NCBI GenBank assembly: GCA_964007475.1 | Contig: OZ023273.1 | Span: 85,199,712 to 85,263,711, forward strand | Direction of reading: 5' to 3' | Source: Hybos culiciformis | Taxonomy: Eukaryota; Arthropoda; Insecta; Diptera; Hybotidae | Length of the DNA stretch: 64,000 nt | Translations under genes and position numbers: made by a program | Notes under the pieces: generated by a model | Database searches by the model: none | Told to the model about the DNA's origin: nothing | What the model saw: only the letters and a program-made list of their open reading frames with translations | Part shown: one piece after another, positions 22,176 to 31,731 of the stretch | How positions within the stretch are numbered: position 1 is the stretch's first letter | Layout: each line of letters opens with the position of its first letter

Positions 22176-22189
22176 AAGGCGGGGCAGTA
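22176..22189 (+). other. Polypurine tract before the 3' LTR
   Basis: AAGGCGGGGCAGTA immediately upstream of the 3' LTR start TGTTAAAATC, preceded by the palindrome TTGAGCAAATTGCTCAA at 22161-22177. This is the normal plus-strand primer site of the element. Confidence 0.85.
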
Positions 22190-23385
22190 TGTTAAAATCA
22201 AACAAAATTTTCCAACATAAAATTTTGCATAAGAATTTTAAATTTGTACATAATAATTTTATCAATTATAAGTCCAAACGTAAACATTTTTTGAGTTTCT
22301 TTTTACGTACAACATACCTCACACGTTTTTTATCGTTTCCTGTGTATTTTGCATTCAGAAACTTAAAACCTTCTCTGTGTATCGTTTCCTGTGTATCTTG
22401 TAATCATAAAAATTTATTTTTTGCTGAAGTTTACGGTTTTTGACGAATAATTTGGACTTATAATTGATAGAAATTATTATTTTTTTTTTCATTGTATTTT
22501 TAAATCGTGAACAGTTCGGTCATACCATTAAATCTAAAACAGTAAACAAAAAAAAAAAAAGGAAAACAAAACACAAATGAAATCAGATCAAAAAAAAAAA
22601 TTGTAAATTTTATTGTGTTCGATCTAATTCATTATCATTGTGCGAAATTCAAATATTAGTTGATTAAAACCAAACAAAATAATTTACAGGAAAACTATAA
22701 TATAAAATTGTGCGAAATTTATAATTTTTATTGTGTTCAATCAAACTACGTGTCCGTGTGAAAACTCCGAAATTATAACATTTTTCTAATAGTTACTACA
22801 CGCATTGTGTACAATTTGTAAACCTTCATGTTGTTCAATTGAACTAAGTGTCAGTGAGAAAACATCCAAAATCCAATTTACTAAAACAAACCCATACAAT
22901 TTAAAAGAAAATAGTTATACACAAGATTGTCAGAAATTGTTCATCCAAAAAACAAAAATTGATAAAGAAATTGCAAAAAGCCATTCTAAAATAAATTTTG
23001 TCATTAATTTTGAGCTAACTTCTCAGAAAAAATAATATTGTTAAAAAGATTGTCGAAAATATACTTGATTTATCAAATATTTATACATATTAAATTTGGA
23101 TCAGAAATTTCAATGAAATTGACTTCATGTTAAATTGTCGAACAAATTTGTTTTTAAATTCAAAAAAAAAAAACTTAGAAATTACATCTTAAAATAAATC
23201 CCTTATTAAACTTGACTCAGAATCAAATTGTATATAATTAAAAATTTTAATTTATAACAGAATTATAAATAATTTTTGTTTAATAAATGTAAATGTTGGA
23301 AAAAGTACCAACCATCTTTTATTTTATCCACATTTAATCAGCTATACACGATTCCAAAAAGCTGGAATCGTGTCTAAAATTAACA
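22190..23385 (+). repeat. 3' LTR of BEL element 1
   Basis: 1196 bp, TGTTAAAATC to AAAATTAACA, the same length as the 5' LTR with only scattered single-base differences (for example an A-run length and C/T near 22727). The target duplication AACTT follows at 23386-23390. Confidence 0.95.
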
Positions 23386-23390
23386 AACTT

Positions 23391-24376
23391 TTTAGGTGTC
23401 TAAACAAGGTTTTTAAGGAACTAAAATTCACAAGCCTAATTATTATAATTATAAATATCACAAAAAAAATTAAATAAAAATTAAAAATTAATAAACATGT
23501 TTCATTACAAAAAAAATATATTTAAAAAAAACTTTTTCAGTTTTTTTCATAAATTTCAAATATTATTAACAAAGCTGCCAAAGTAGAATTTCCTTTCCGT
23601 AAATTTAGAGGATTTTATTATATCAGGGCAAAAATTATAAACAAAAAATTATTGTACAAGGAAAATCTCAAGAAATTTGCGGAATTTTTTTTATGTGGCA
23701 TGTTAGTTACAATTAGAATGGCAGAACTTGAATTTCCAATTTTTTTTTTGTTGTTGTGAATTTCAAATACACGTTCTGAAGCGTGTATTTGAAACTCACA
23801 ACAAAAAAAAAATTTGAAATTTTACACTAACAAAATATATTAGGAATTTGAAATTCAGAATTTAAAATTGTTAAATTTTTTTAAGGGTTGAAGCACAATA
23901 ATTTCTTTGTTGACATTATTTCAAGTTTTTATTTCTATTTTTTTTAGGTAGAAATAATTCCTCTTCTTCGACTTCATAATTATAATTTTTTTGAAGTTAA
24001 TACTTCTTTTGGCGCGTTGTATTAATGAATAATTCTGCAGGGGGTAAAAATTGTTATACTCATTCGAAATTGGAGTTCGAAAAAAACGACATGCTGTACC
24101 GTTTGAATACTCCAAAAAATGAGTGGTCCACTCAATAATCTTTTGTTATTTATAAAAACAAAATAATTTGGCCAGAAAAATTTAAATTCAAATTATTTTT
24201 TAAAAATCTTTCGTTTACAAATTATTTAAACTTAAAATTTTTTTTTCAAAATAGGTAGCTCTGATGAAATAAAGATTATCTGAGTAAAAATTTGGGTAGA
24301 GACTTACGGTTAAAATATGCAAAAAAAAATGTTTTCAAAATAGGTAGCGCCGGTGAAAAAAAAATTACCTGCCGAA
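23391..24376. other. AT-rich flank, no gene called
   Basis: Contains the inverted repeat at 23731-23821. A minus-strand reading of 64 codons (23921-24115) starts reasonably (MEYSNGTACRFFRTP) but becomes lysine-rich; it may be an old exon fragment and is not called. Confidence 0.4.
23731..23821. repeat. Near-perfect ~41-bp inverted repeat
   Basis: The left arm 23731-23773 and right arm 23782-23821 pair around the centre (TTTCAAATACACG / CGTGTATTTGAAA), including a T10/A10 tract, with a 3-nt bulge and two mismatches. The loop is about 8 nt. It is compatible with a MITE or hairpin. It is unrelated in sequence to the 7709-7780 hairpin. Confidence 0.85.
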
Positions 24377-24568
24377 GGGCTGAAATGAGGGCGGAAATGA
24401 GGGCTGAAGTTGGGGCGGAATTGAGGGTGGAAGTGAGGCCGGATGTGAGGGCGGATGTGAGGGCGGATGTGAGGCCGGATGTGAGGGCGGAAGTTAAGGC
24501 GGCAATGAGGGCGGAAGTTAGGGCGAAAGTGTGGGTGGAAGTGAGGGTGGAAGTGATGGCGGAAGTTG
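24377..24568. repeat. 12-bp minisatellite, ~16 units (GAGGGCGGAAGT)
   Basis: Tandem variants of GAGGGCGGAAGT (GGCGGATGTGAG and similar). It is purine-rich on the plus strand and GC-rich against an AT-rich flank. The 12-bp period keeps a frame open that reads as repeated R-A-E-V/M, but with no gene context this is a by-product of the repeat. Confidence 0.95.
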
Positions 24569-24576
24569 TGTTCTGA

Positions 24577-24929
24577 TTGTTGAAAATGTTGAACGCGTTT
24601 CTGTATCGTTTTTAATTTATTAAATAAATTTTTAGTTTTTTTTTTAAAATTCCATTTTTTTTTTAAATTGTGACCTTTTTTTTTTTTCTGTTAAAATTTA
24701 ATAATAATTAAAGTGAAATAAAAGGTGCAATAAAACTCGTGGGGACAAATTTTATGTGAAATAAATAAAATTAAAATAAGAAAAAAAAAAAGAAAAAAAA
24801 AAAATAATAATATTAAAATAAATAAATAAATAATATATAAAATAATAACATAAATAAATCTTACGCGGTTACCAAATTTTCCTATTTTTCCTATCCTTTA
24901 TTATCGTGCACTCTTTTTCACTCGCTTGT
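24577..24929. other. A/T-rich spacer, low-complexity runs
   Basis: Poly(T) then poly(A)-rich sequence including (ATAA)n-like runs at 24780-24850. No gene is seen. Confidence 0.5.
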
Positions 24930-25405
24930 CGTTGCCTTACTGAAGGTCAACTGTTGACCACCGGTTTGTAGTTCGCCAGATTGTTATCGGAACCAATTAT
25001 TTCAACTATTTCAACTTAATTTACACTCTAGAGCAGGGATGAGCAAAAAATTTGAATTAATTTTTCTAACATCCAAGGTTTGGAAGCGAATTTCCAAGCC
25101 GTCCAAATCCATCTGGCCTCTGCTAAGCCAAATGTTCTGGCTTTAAGTGAGACCCAAGTATTGGACAATCTCCGGACAATCTCCGGTTATGATCTCCACT
25201 CTTTATTCATTGCCCATAGAGGAGTCGTAATTTATGTTAAGAATGACGTTGATTGTTATCCCATTAAAGATTTAAAATCATCAAGTCCCTTATTGAATTT
25301 TCTTTGGTTCAAAATAAGAACTTACAAACACGTCATCCATTTTTGCTTCCTTTAGAGGAGCCCGCAACTGACTGAGCACGTTGTAGAGTTTCACTTGCTG
25401 TCGGA
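24930..25405 (+). pseudogene. LINE copy 2, segment 1 (5' UTR and endonuclease start)
   Basis: Homologous to the intact LINE at 43354-46409 and to copy 1. It begins CGTTGCC at 24930, has the ATGAGCAAAAAATTT start context near 25040, and reads as the endonuclease N-terminus (LALSETQVLDN near 25140) to LTEHVVEFHLLSD. A small internal deletion and stop codons show decay. Copy 2 as a whole occupies 24930-25405, 26412-26532, 31732-32036 and 39988-42116, interrupted by three insertions. Confidence 0.9.
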
Positions 25406-26411
25406 TAGGGTTGCCAAATGGTCTCTTTAAAAGAGAACATGGTCTCTTTTTTATCTCCACTCTTTTTTTCTCTTTTTTGTTTTTCAAATGGTCTCTTTTA
25501 GTCTCTTTTTTATACTTTCAATGTTTTCAATCAATTTTAAATGTTTTCGACAAATTGTCAGATTTGAAGTTTTTTTATTAGAAACTAATGACAAACTTTG
25601 AAAAAGCTACCATCTAGCTTAAAATCGCTTCAATTCTTCAAACGATCTAGTTCTGTATTTATAAAAATGACTCAATTTTTTTTGCGATTCCTGGGAAAAA
25701 CGCAAACGTTGAGCGAGTATTTTCTATGAGAGAAGCTTAGTGGACCAAAGAGAGAAATATACTTACTCCTGAAACTGTAATAATGGCAGTAGTATATAAC
25801 ATGAAGAATATCTCGTGTAAAGATTTTTAATGCCTAATAAAAAATGACAAAAAATTCTTAAATACAGTTTCTAGCTCAGGCAAATATAATTTCGTTCAAT
25901 AATTTTTGTTTAGTAAATTGATTTTTTTAATATGACTATAGGATTTATAAATTAATATATAATTTCTATGAAATTTCGCAATAAATAATTAAAGTTAAAT
26001 TTTTTTTAAATTTAGCTTTGTACAAGTAAAAAAGTTAAAATGAATTGGTTTATCAGTTATGTAACGTTACTAACTCAGATAAATTTTATTGAAAAATTTT
26101 TTGTTTAAGAAATTTAATTTTGTTAAATGTATGTACTGATAACACAATGTATAATTTCTATAAAATTTTGCAATAAATAATTAAAGTTTGAAACTTTTTG
26201 AAAACTTTTTGAATTAAGCTTTGTACATGTGAAAATGAATTACTTCATTTTTTATGTGCATCACAAGTATTTATATTAATGTATAAAAAAAAAAACTGAA
26301 TAAAAACTAAATTATATTTCTTGGTCTCCTTTTGATCCCTTTTTTTTCACCCGAATGTTCTCTTTTTTCCAGATTTTTTTTAAAATGTACTTGACTCATT
26401 TGGCAACCCTA
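25406..26411 (+). mobile_element. hAT element, 1006 bp, with transposase remnant
   Basis: The terminal inverted repeats TAGGGTTGCCAAATG and CATTTGGCAACCCTA are flanked by the exact 8-bp duplication CTGTCGGA (25398-25405, 26412-26419), whose single copy is found in the other LINE copies. Inside, about 25700-25830 reads NANVERVFSM, WTKERN and LTPETV in a frame broken by stops, the end of a hAT transposase. The element is therefore an internally deleted, non-autonomous derivative of an autonomous hAT. The first base T in place of the usual C of hAT ends is noted. Confidence 0.9.
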
Positions 26412-26532
26412 CTGTCGGACCAAATTAATCAGATTCTGGTGAAAAACCCAGAGTCTGAAATTTTGGTTTCCAGTGATTTTAACGTACACAACGTATCATG
26501 GCTTAGTCATTCTAATCGCAACAGTCCTGAAG
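26412..26532 (+). pseudogene. LINE copy 2, segment 2 (endonuclease)
   Basis: Continues the endonuclease (SDQINQILVKN; SDFNVHNVSWLSHSNRNSPE) with the GDFN motif changed to SDFN. It ends at GAAG (26529-26532), where the 5.2-kb unclassified insertion begins. Confidence 0.9.
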
Positions 26533-26861
26533 TGTTACCGTGAAGCTTAAAATTGTAATGTAATTGCAATTTGTAACAGTGTAAACAAAAAAAAAAAACA
26601 TATTAACGTAAAACATAATTAAAATCAATAATTCTAAAAAGAAAATTTTGATTAGTTAACAATAAAAATTTCACAAAAAAAAAAAAAAACAAAAAACAAT
26701 TTTTTTAATCTTTTTTTTTGTCATATGAAATTGTTGTTGGAAACGCAATAAAATTAATCATATAAAAGAGGTGCATTTTCAAAAACAATTTCATATCAAT
26801 TTTTATCATAAATAAAAAAGGTAAATAAACATATATGTCCTTGTTTTTTTTCTCTTTAGGT

Positions 26862-27312
26862 GCTGGAGTTCTTATCCTAGCCAAGTGGGTTCTATCCCTT
26901 GTCTAGGATGACAACTCCAGCTATGGTTGATTTTAGGATGGAGTGTTCCAACGCCAGTCCTAATATCCAACCCAAAACCCCCGATCTTGGTGGAGGATTC
27001 TTGGGTCTATCCAAGAATCCGAAGCCAAGACAATACCGGTCACCACATGGATACTCCTACGGGAGTACCCATACTACGTTGTGGTATTATGACTGGTTCC
27101 CCTGCCACTATCAATGAATTCAGGATCACTGAGCAATCATGATCTTGTGCCAATTGATGATGACAGAGGAACACAGTCATAAGTGGACGGACTCATTGGT
27201 CGTTCCTTATCCCAACCAAAACGCGCGGTACCCGGTTGGGATAGGCTTCGAAGTATAACAGACCAATGAAGCTCCAGCCGATCGGTCAGAAGATGTCACT
27301 AGACATCTTCTG
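26862..27312. other. Cluster of strong stem-loops (possible structured RNA)
   Basis: Five nearly consecutive pairings were seen by eye: 26862-26870 with 26913-26921 (GCTGGAGTT/AACTCCAGC, with inner ATCCTA/TAGGAT); 26995-27004 with 27011-27020 (GGATTCTTGG/CCAAGAATCC); TACTCC/GGAGTA near 27052-27067; 27195-27201 with 27261-27267, enclosing 27208-27217 with 27234-27243 (TATCCCAACC/GGTTGGGATA); 27287-27297 with 27302-27312 (CAGAAGATGTC/GACATCTTCTG). The region is GC-richer than the rest of the insertion. Weak overlapping open readings here (26899-27142) are not considered genes. Confidence 0.75.
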
Positions 27313-29410
27313 CACTTCAATTTCCCTAATTTTCAATTTCCAGTACTAACCAAACTTAGCCTACGTAAAATACAAGCCAATAGGTAGGAAAAAGTAAAAA
27401 AATAAAATTTTTATATCCCTCTTTAAAGACAACCCCCCTCAAAAAGGAAAAATAGAAATCAATCTTCAACGTAAAATAAAATAAAAATACAAAAAAAAAA
27501 AAATAAAAGACAATACCAAATTTCTGTCATTTCAAAAAAAAAAATTTTTTTTTACCTAAAAGCATAAAAATAACTGACCATCCACAACAAAACAGCCATT
27601 GACCTAAGAAAAAAATTTTAAGCATTCAAATGAATACGAAATCATTAGCACAAATATATATTTCATTGCAAATCTTCTAGTAGGAATGTTATTTCAAAAA
27701 AAAAAAATAAAAATTTTACTCTTTCAAAAAAATATCTGGACAATTATTTGCTAAAAATTTTAAAATTTGTTCAATAATTTTTCTTTACTTCACTTTGAAG
27801 TCAAAACCTCAGTAAAATAAGACCAAAATAAAGAAATTTAATAAATCATACCAAAATTTACGTTTGTACAAGATTGGTTAAAAGACTCCGCATATACGTA
27901 TACGTAAATATATGGCGGAAAACAAATTCAAAAATTTCTTTTCAAAAAAAAAAACAAATTCTCTTTTCAAAAATCTAAAAATTTAACAACATAAAATTGT
28001 AAATATTCTTATTACCATGACAATTTTTCTATATCACTTTTCTTTTTTTTCATCATATTTCATTTATGCATATGAAAAAAAAAAAACATATTTCATTTAT
28101 GCATATGGAAAAAAAAAAAAAAGGTTAATGAATTCTATGCAACGACCACTCCCACCTAAGAGATACCAACAAAAAAAAAAAACAAATACCATCTTATGAC
28201 ACAACCTCAAAGAAAAAAAAAAAATTTTAATTAACAAAAAAAAAAAAAATAAATTTTTTTATACAAATGTATAAATGCATGCAAAAAAAAAAAAAAAGAA
28301 AGAAAAAAAAAAAAGCAAAACAAAAAAAAAAAAAAACAACATTTTTTTTACCTTTTGTAAAATTTGTAAAAATATCTGATATAGAAACAACTTTTCAATT
28401 ATACTAATTTAATATAGAATTGTCGCGTATAATTTTTTTTTGTAATAAAATCGTTCAAGAAAAAAAAAACTTATTTAAATCTACATATGAATTGCAAGAA
28501 ATCTCATATATTTTAGCACAAAAGATCTTCCTTTTTAGCTGTTAGAATCTCATCGATTCAATTAACAAATATTATTCTTAATATGTTAGAGAGTATATAA
28601 CTGGCTCTAGGGTAGGTGAGGCGGATTTTTTAAATTTTGAGACCAAACGAGCCTTTAAAAAAAAAAAAAAAAACTTGAACACATTTGCTTGGATTCTGAA
28701 GTAAAGGAAAAAGATAATAAATAATCTCAAACGCAGAAATAAAGCTAAAATACCACTCTCCAGGGCTGGTGACGTGAAATTTTGAATTTCTTTAATTTCC
28801 TAAACAATTTTTAATTAATTTCAATTATTTCTCAGAATTTTTTATTTTTTTTTGATAAATTACAGTTTCTACACAAAAATCAAATTCAAATATAGTTTTG
28901 TGATTTTCTGGTAAAGGTGTTTTTCGTACAATTTTTGTCGCATTTTTCACGGCCGTTTATTTTCTGTAAAATAAAACAAAAAAAAAAAACTGCAAAAATA
29001 GAAAACAAAAATAGAAAACAGAATTTCAAGTGGAGGGCACTTAATGAAACCACTCAAAATTGATAGCTAATATTACTTACAGAAAACGCAACGTGAAAAT
29101 ATAGGACTACTTCAATAAACCATATAATAAATTTTTCTAATTTAAAAGTGAATGAATATTTTGAACCTTTTTTAATATGCTTTACAAAGTAGCCTTCTTG
29201 AATCTTTTCACCTTTTAAAAATTTTTTTTCAAAAAGTTAAGTTAAATATTTATTCAACTCTTGCAAATAGAATTTTAGTTCGTATTCACATCAGCACTCA
29301 CCTGTCCAAAAAAAAAAAAAAAATAATAATAACTACGCCGTGATTTCACAAAATTTTCACCACGGCTCGCCGAAACAAAAAAAAAAAGATCAAAAAAAAA
29401 AAAGGTGCTG
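27313..29410. other. Low-complexity A-rich interior of the insertion
   Basis: Dominated by A runs and simple sequence with no gene. A repeat of CATTTATGCATATGAAAAAA occurs at about 28060 and 28095. The sequence near 29340-29375 pairs with itself (CCGTGATTTCACAAAATTTTCACCACGG). Confidence 0.5.
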
Positions 29411-29526
29411 TTACGTTAGATAACCTGAAAAATAATCCCTAACTAATAAAACAAATTTTTTTTTAAAACAATTTATTACTAAAATAAAAACAAAAAAAAA
29501 TTAATTAAATCTTAAAAATAAAACTT

Positions 29527-29558
<32 letters not shown>

Positions 29559-30119
29559 CAAAAGGAAACTAATGTTAATTATTCCAACTAAATTATGAAT
29601 AATCTGAAAAAGAAATTTTTATTAATAAAAAAAATAAATAAAAAAATAAATAAATAAACAAATAACTTACCCCACTCCTCATCGCCACTTAATCCGGAGT
29701 CCCGGCCATTGCATGAGCAATACCCCAACTCCCCACATGACAAGCAATAGTCACACCGGTGTACTAGATGCCCAAACCGCCGGCATCGACAACACTCTGG
29801 ACCAGCATGAATAACTGCTTCATGTGCCATATTAAACACAAAACAGTAGGTACACTGGTCCAGAGCGTGTTCCCAGGACCCACACCTACAACATACCCCT
29901 TCACCATCCTAAAAATATAAAACAGATTAAAAGAAATTTATAAAAAAAAAAAAAAAAAATTCAAATTTTACTTACATAATAATACGCACACTCCCCTGAG
30001 TGTGGTACTCGATAGCAGCCGTAGCAACGACTCATCTTTGCTAAGTCGTCTACTACAGCTGCACGGCAGCTCCTCCATCTGTGGCCTTCTCTACCACACC
30101 TCCAACAATATTGAGCCAT
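29411..30119 (-). CDS. Three-exon zinc-knuckle (CCHC) protein, 131 aa
   Basis: Minus strand: exon 1 29976-30119 (ATG at 30119, preceded by a long T tract and AG, so a 5' UTR intron is likely), donor GTAAGT at 29975; exon 2 29671-29908 after TTTTTAG, donor GTAAGT at 29670; exon 3 from 29424 after ATTTTTCAG, stop TAA at 29411-29413. The phases fit exactly (144 + 238 + 14 = 396 nt). The product has CCHC knuckles CWRCGREGHRWRSC, CYGCYRVPHSGEC (spacing 2-4-3), CCRCGSWEHALDQC and CCRCRRFGHLVHRC, then a Cys-rich CLSCGELGYCSC, and an acidic end. Such knuckles bind single-stranded nucleic acid (Gag, CNBP-type families). No other domain is seen. It is probably cargo or the Gag-like protein of the surrounding insertion. 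Codon and GC content contrast with the A-rich flanks. Confidence 0.65.
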
Positions 30120-31463
30120 TCTAAAAAAAAAAAAAAAAATTTTATTATTTTATTTTATAGAACTGGTCACCCTGATCATGAACCATGAGTTAGACCGGAT
30201 GTTCCACAATAAAATTTTTTTTGTTTCAAAACAAAAAACTTTTGAAACAAACTTCTTTTAAAATAAAAAAAAAAACAAATATAAATAAAAATAAAAAAAT
30301 AAAAATAAAAAAATAAAAAACTTACCTTTATTATAATTTTTTTTATCACTTCTATCAAAATTTTTACCTTTTATCATAACACACCTTTTACTATTCAAAA
30401 AAAAAGTACCCGTAATCAAAAAAAACAAAAACAACAAACTGACCACGAAATTAAACTTCAATTATTCTGACAGAAGAAAAAATCCAAAATGGGATCCGCT
30501 CTACTTCCACACACAATCTTTTACAACTTTGCATACTTCTAGGAGTAAATGATCATGTATAGATTTTCTTGGCGGAATTTTTTTTAAATTACATTCTATG
30601 ATAATATATTTAAAATAAAATAAAAAAGATATTTATAAACAAACATAAAACTATGGCTTGTATTTACGTAGATGTAGGCTAGGTTTAATATATAAGTAGA
30701 ATTTTTATTTTATATTTTAATAATTTAATTAATATAACTTTTCTATTTTCATTTCATATCAATTTTTATCATAAATAAAAAAGCATATCAACTTTTATCA
30801 TTAACAAAAAAGCTACAAATTTTATTAGGTGTTACTACCAATAAACTAAGACCAACTCCACCCAAATTACATAATTCGAGGTGAAGCCACCAATGACAAA
30901 TATTGTCAACCACAAATAAGACCTCATAACGTAGGCATCTTTAACAAAAAAATATTTTTTTATTAGTACCAATTGTTTATATATATATATCAATATTATG
31001 ATATGATATCAATAATTTTAACAATATAAATCATAATTTTCGAATAATAATATATAATATTATTATTAAAACTATAAAGAAACTTTTTTTATGCAATAAA
31101 GGTCATTAATATGAACCAAAATTTGTAATACACAACAAAACACTATTTGTAAAATTTGAAATTAAAACCTGTAATTGATTGTAAAGAAAAATTAAAAAGA
31201 AAACATTATGATCATGGAAGCAAAATCTTTGTATGTAATTTAATCAAAATGTTTTATTGCTAAAAATTTCCTACAGGTCCTTGATTAGGTGGAAGAAATG
31301 CAGATGTAAGGTCCAGCTATAGATGGCCGTGGCCATGAGCTGAAGAATGACTCCCTAGTCATTTAGGTTAAGCTCTTTCTATTAGGTTTGGTTGGGGTTT
31401 CTTAGAATATCCTTTTTATTAAAATCTTCCTTTTTTTTTACTTAAAAGACATCCTATAAATGT
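30120..31463. other. AT-rich right interior of the insertion
   Basis: A possible upstream minus-strand exon ends at a GTAAG donor near 30322 (MIKGKNFDRSDKKNYNK), but it does not join the zinc-knuckle frame and may be 5' UTR. Hairpins include GTTTCAAAA/TTTTGAAAC near 30222-30247, ATGGCCGTGGCCAT near 31323 and AATGACT/AGTCATT near 31347-31364. Confidence 0.4.
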
Positions 31464-31731
31464 TGTTATGAACCCTCTGGTGTTCACTGTCGCGTACCCA
31501 CCCAACGACGAGCTTAGGCCCGGCCTGAGAACAGGATGTCCTAGACAGTGGACTCGGCACCAGCTTAAAATTTTGAAAGTAGAGCACCTTCTTTTGCCTC
31601 TACTTTCACCACTTTCCCTTTTTTATTTTTATCAAAATTTTATGATAAATTTCTCAGAGTTCATCTTGAACTCAGAATTTTTGTGCTTATACACACACCC
31701 CCGTTTTTCAACCTTAATTTAATTCATAACA
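31464..31731. repeat. LTR-like right terminus with 9-bp inverted ends
   Basis: 268 bp bounded by TGTTATGAA and TTCATAACA, perfect inverted repeats, ending at the insertion boundary. Internal pairings: CTGGTG/CACCAG and CACTGTC/GACAGTG around 31478-31564, AAAGTAGAG/CTCTACTTT at 31576-31607, GAGTTCA/TGAACTC near 31657. It has the look of an LTR, but no matching copy was found at the left end. Confidence 0.5.

Larger units (their letters stand above)
17859..22189 (+). repeat. Tandem duplication: two LTR-fragment/env/PPT units
   Basis: Unit 1 is 17859-20024 and unit 2 is 20025-22189, both about 2165 bp and apparently identical apart from an extra T in the homopolymer near 17998. Each consists of the first ~396 bp of the LTR, an env-like gene, a small TM-encoding frame and a polypurine tract. 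The complete 3' LTR then begins at 22190. The junctions show short shared sequence (GCAGTATG at the start, TCA/CA where the LTR fragment meets env), which suggests template switching during reverse transcription or unequal recombination. Confidence 0.95.
10829..23385 (+). mobile_element. BEL/Pao LTR retrotransposon 1 with duplicated env-like gene
   Basis: A complete insertion bounded by 1196-bp LTRs (10829-12024 and 22190-23385) that differ by only a few bases, flanked by AACTT at 10824-10828 and 23386-23390. The internal order is PBS, gag, protease, RT, RNase H, integrase, [LTR fragment + env + PPT] twice, then the 3' LTR. The Pao-type gag (DUF1759), the A17-type protease-RT and the integrase order place it in BEL/Pao. 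LTR similarity indicates a recent insertion. Gag-pol carries two or more frameshifts and stops, so this copy is probably not autonomous. Confidence 0.95.
26533..31731. mobile_element. Unclassified 5.2-kb insertion carrying a zinc-knuckle gene
   Basis: Defined by interruption of LINE copy 2: GAAG at 26529-26532 is repeated at 31732-31735, and the LINE reading resumes exactly after it. The element begins TGTTACCG and ends TTCATAACA (TGTTA...TAACA, TG...CA ends). I found no direct LTR pair, no transposase, RT or integrase. It contains a hairpin-rich region (26862-27312), long A-rich low-complexity stretches (27400-29600), a three-exon minus-strand zinc-knuckle gene (29411-30119) and a hairpin-rich right end. 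A segment TTTCATATCAATTTTTATC recurs in direct orientation near 26799 and 30756, and a ~25-bp segment (TAGCCTACGTAAAATACAAG near 27357) recurs inverted near 30655-30685. It may be a non-autonomous LTR-type element or a new class. Confidence 0.7.

Noticed and set aside
24292..24576. 94-codon reading with repeated RAEV/RADV
   Set aside because: Produced by the 12-bp minisatellite; no gene context.
26899..27142. Two overlapping 71-72-codon readings in the hairpin-rich region
   Set aside because: Codons follow the stem-loop sequence; no motif, and RNA structure explains the composition better.
30176..30461. Hydrophobic minus-strand readings rich in Phe
   Set aside because: Arise from T/A-rich runs; only the small part near 30322-30380 may be an exon, and it does not join the zinc-knuckle frame.
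26533..31731. Interpretation of the insertion as a standard LTR retrotransposon
   Set aside because: No direct terminal repeat pair, primer site or pol was found, despite TG...CA ends; left as unclassified.
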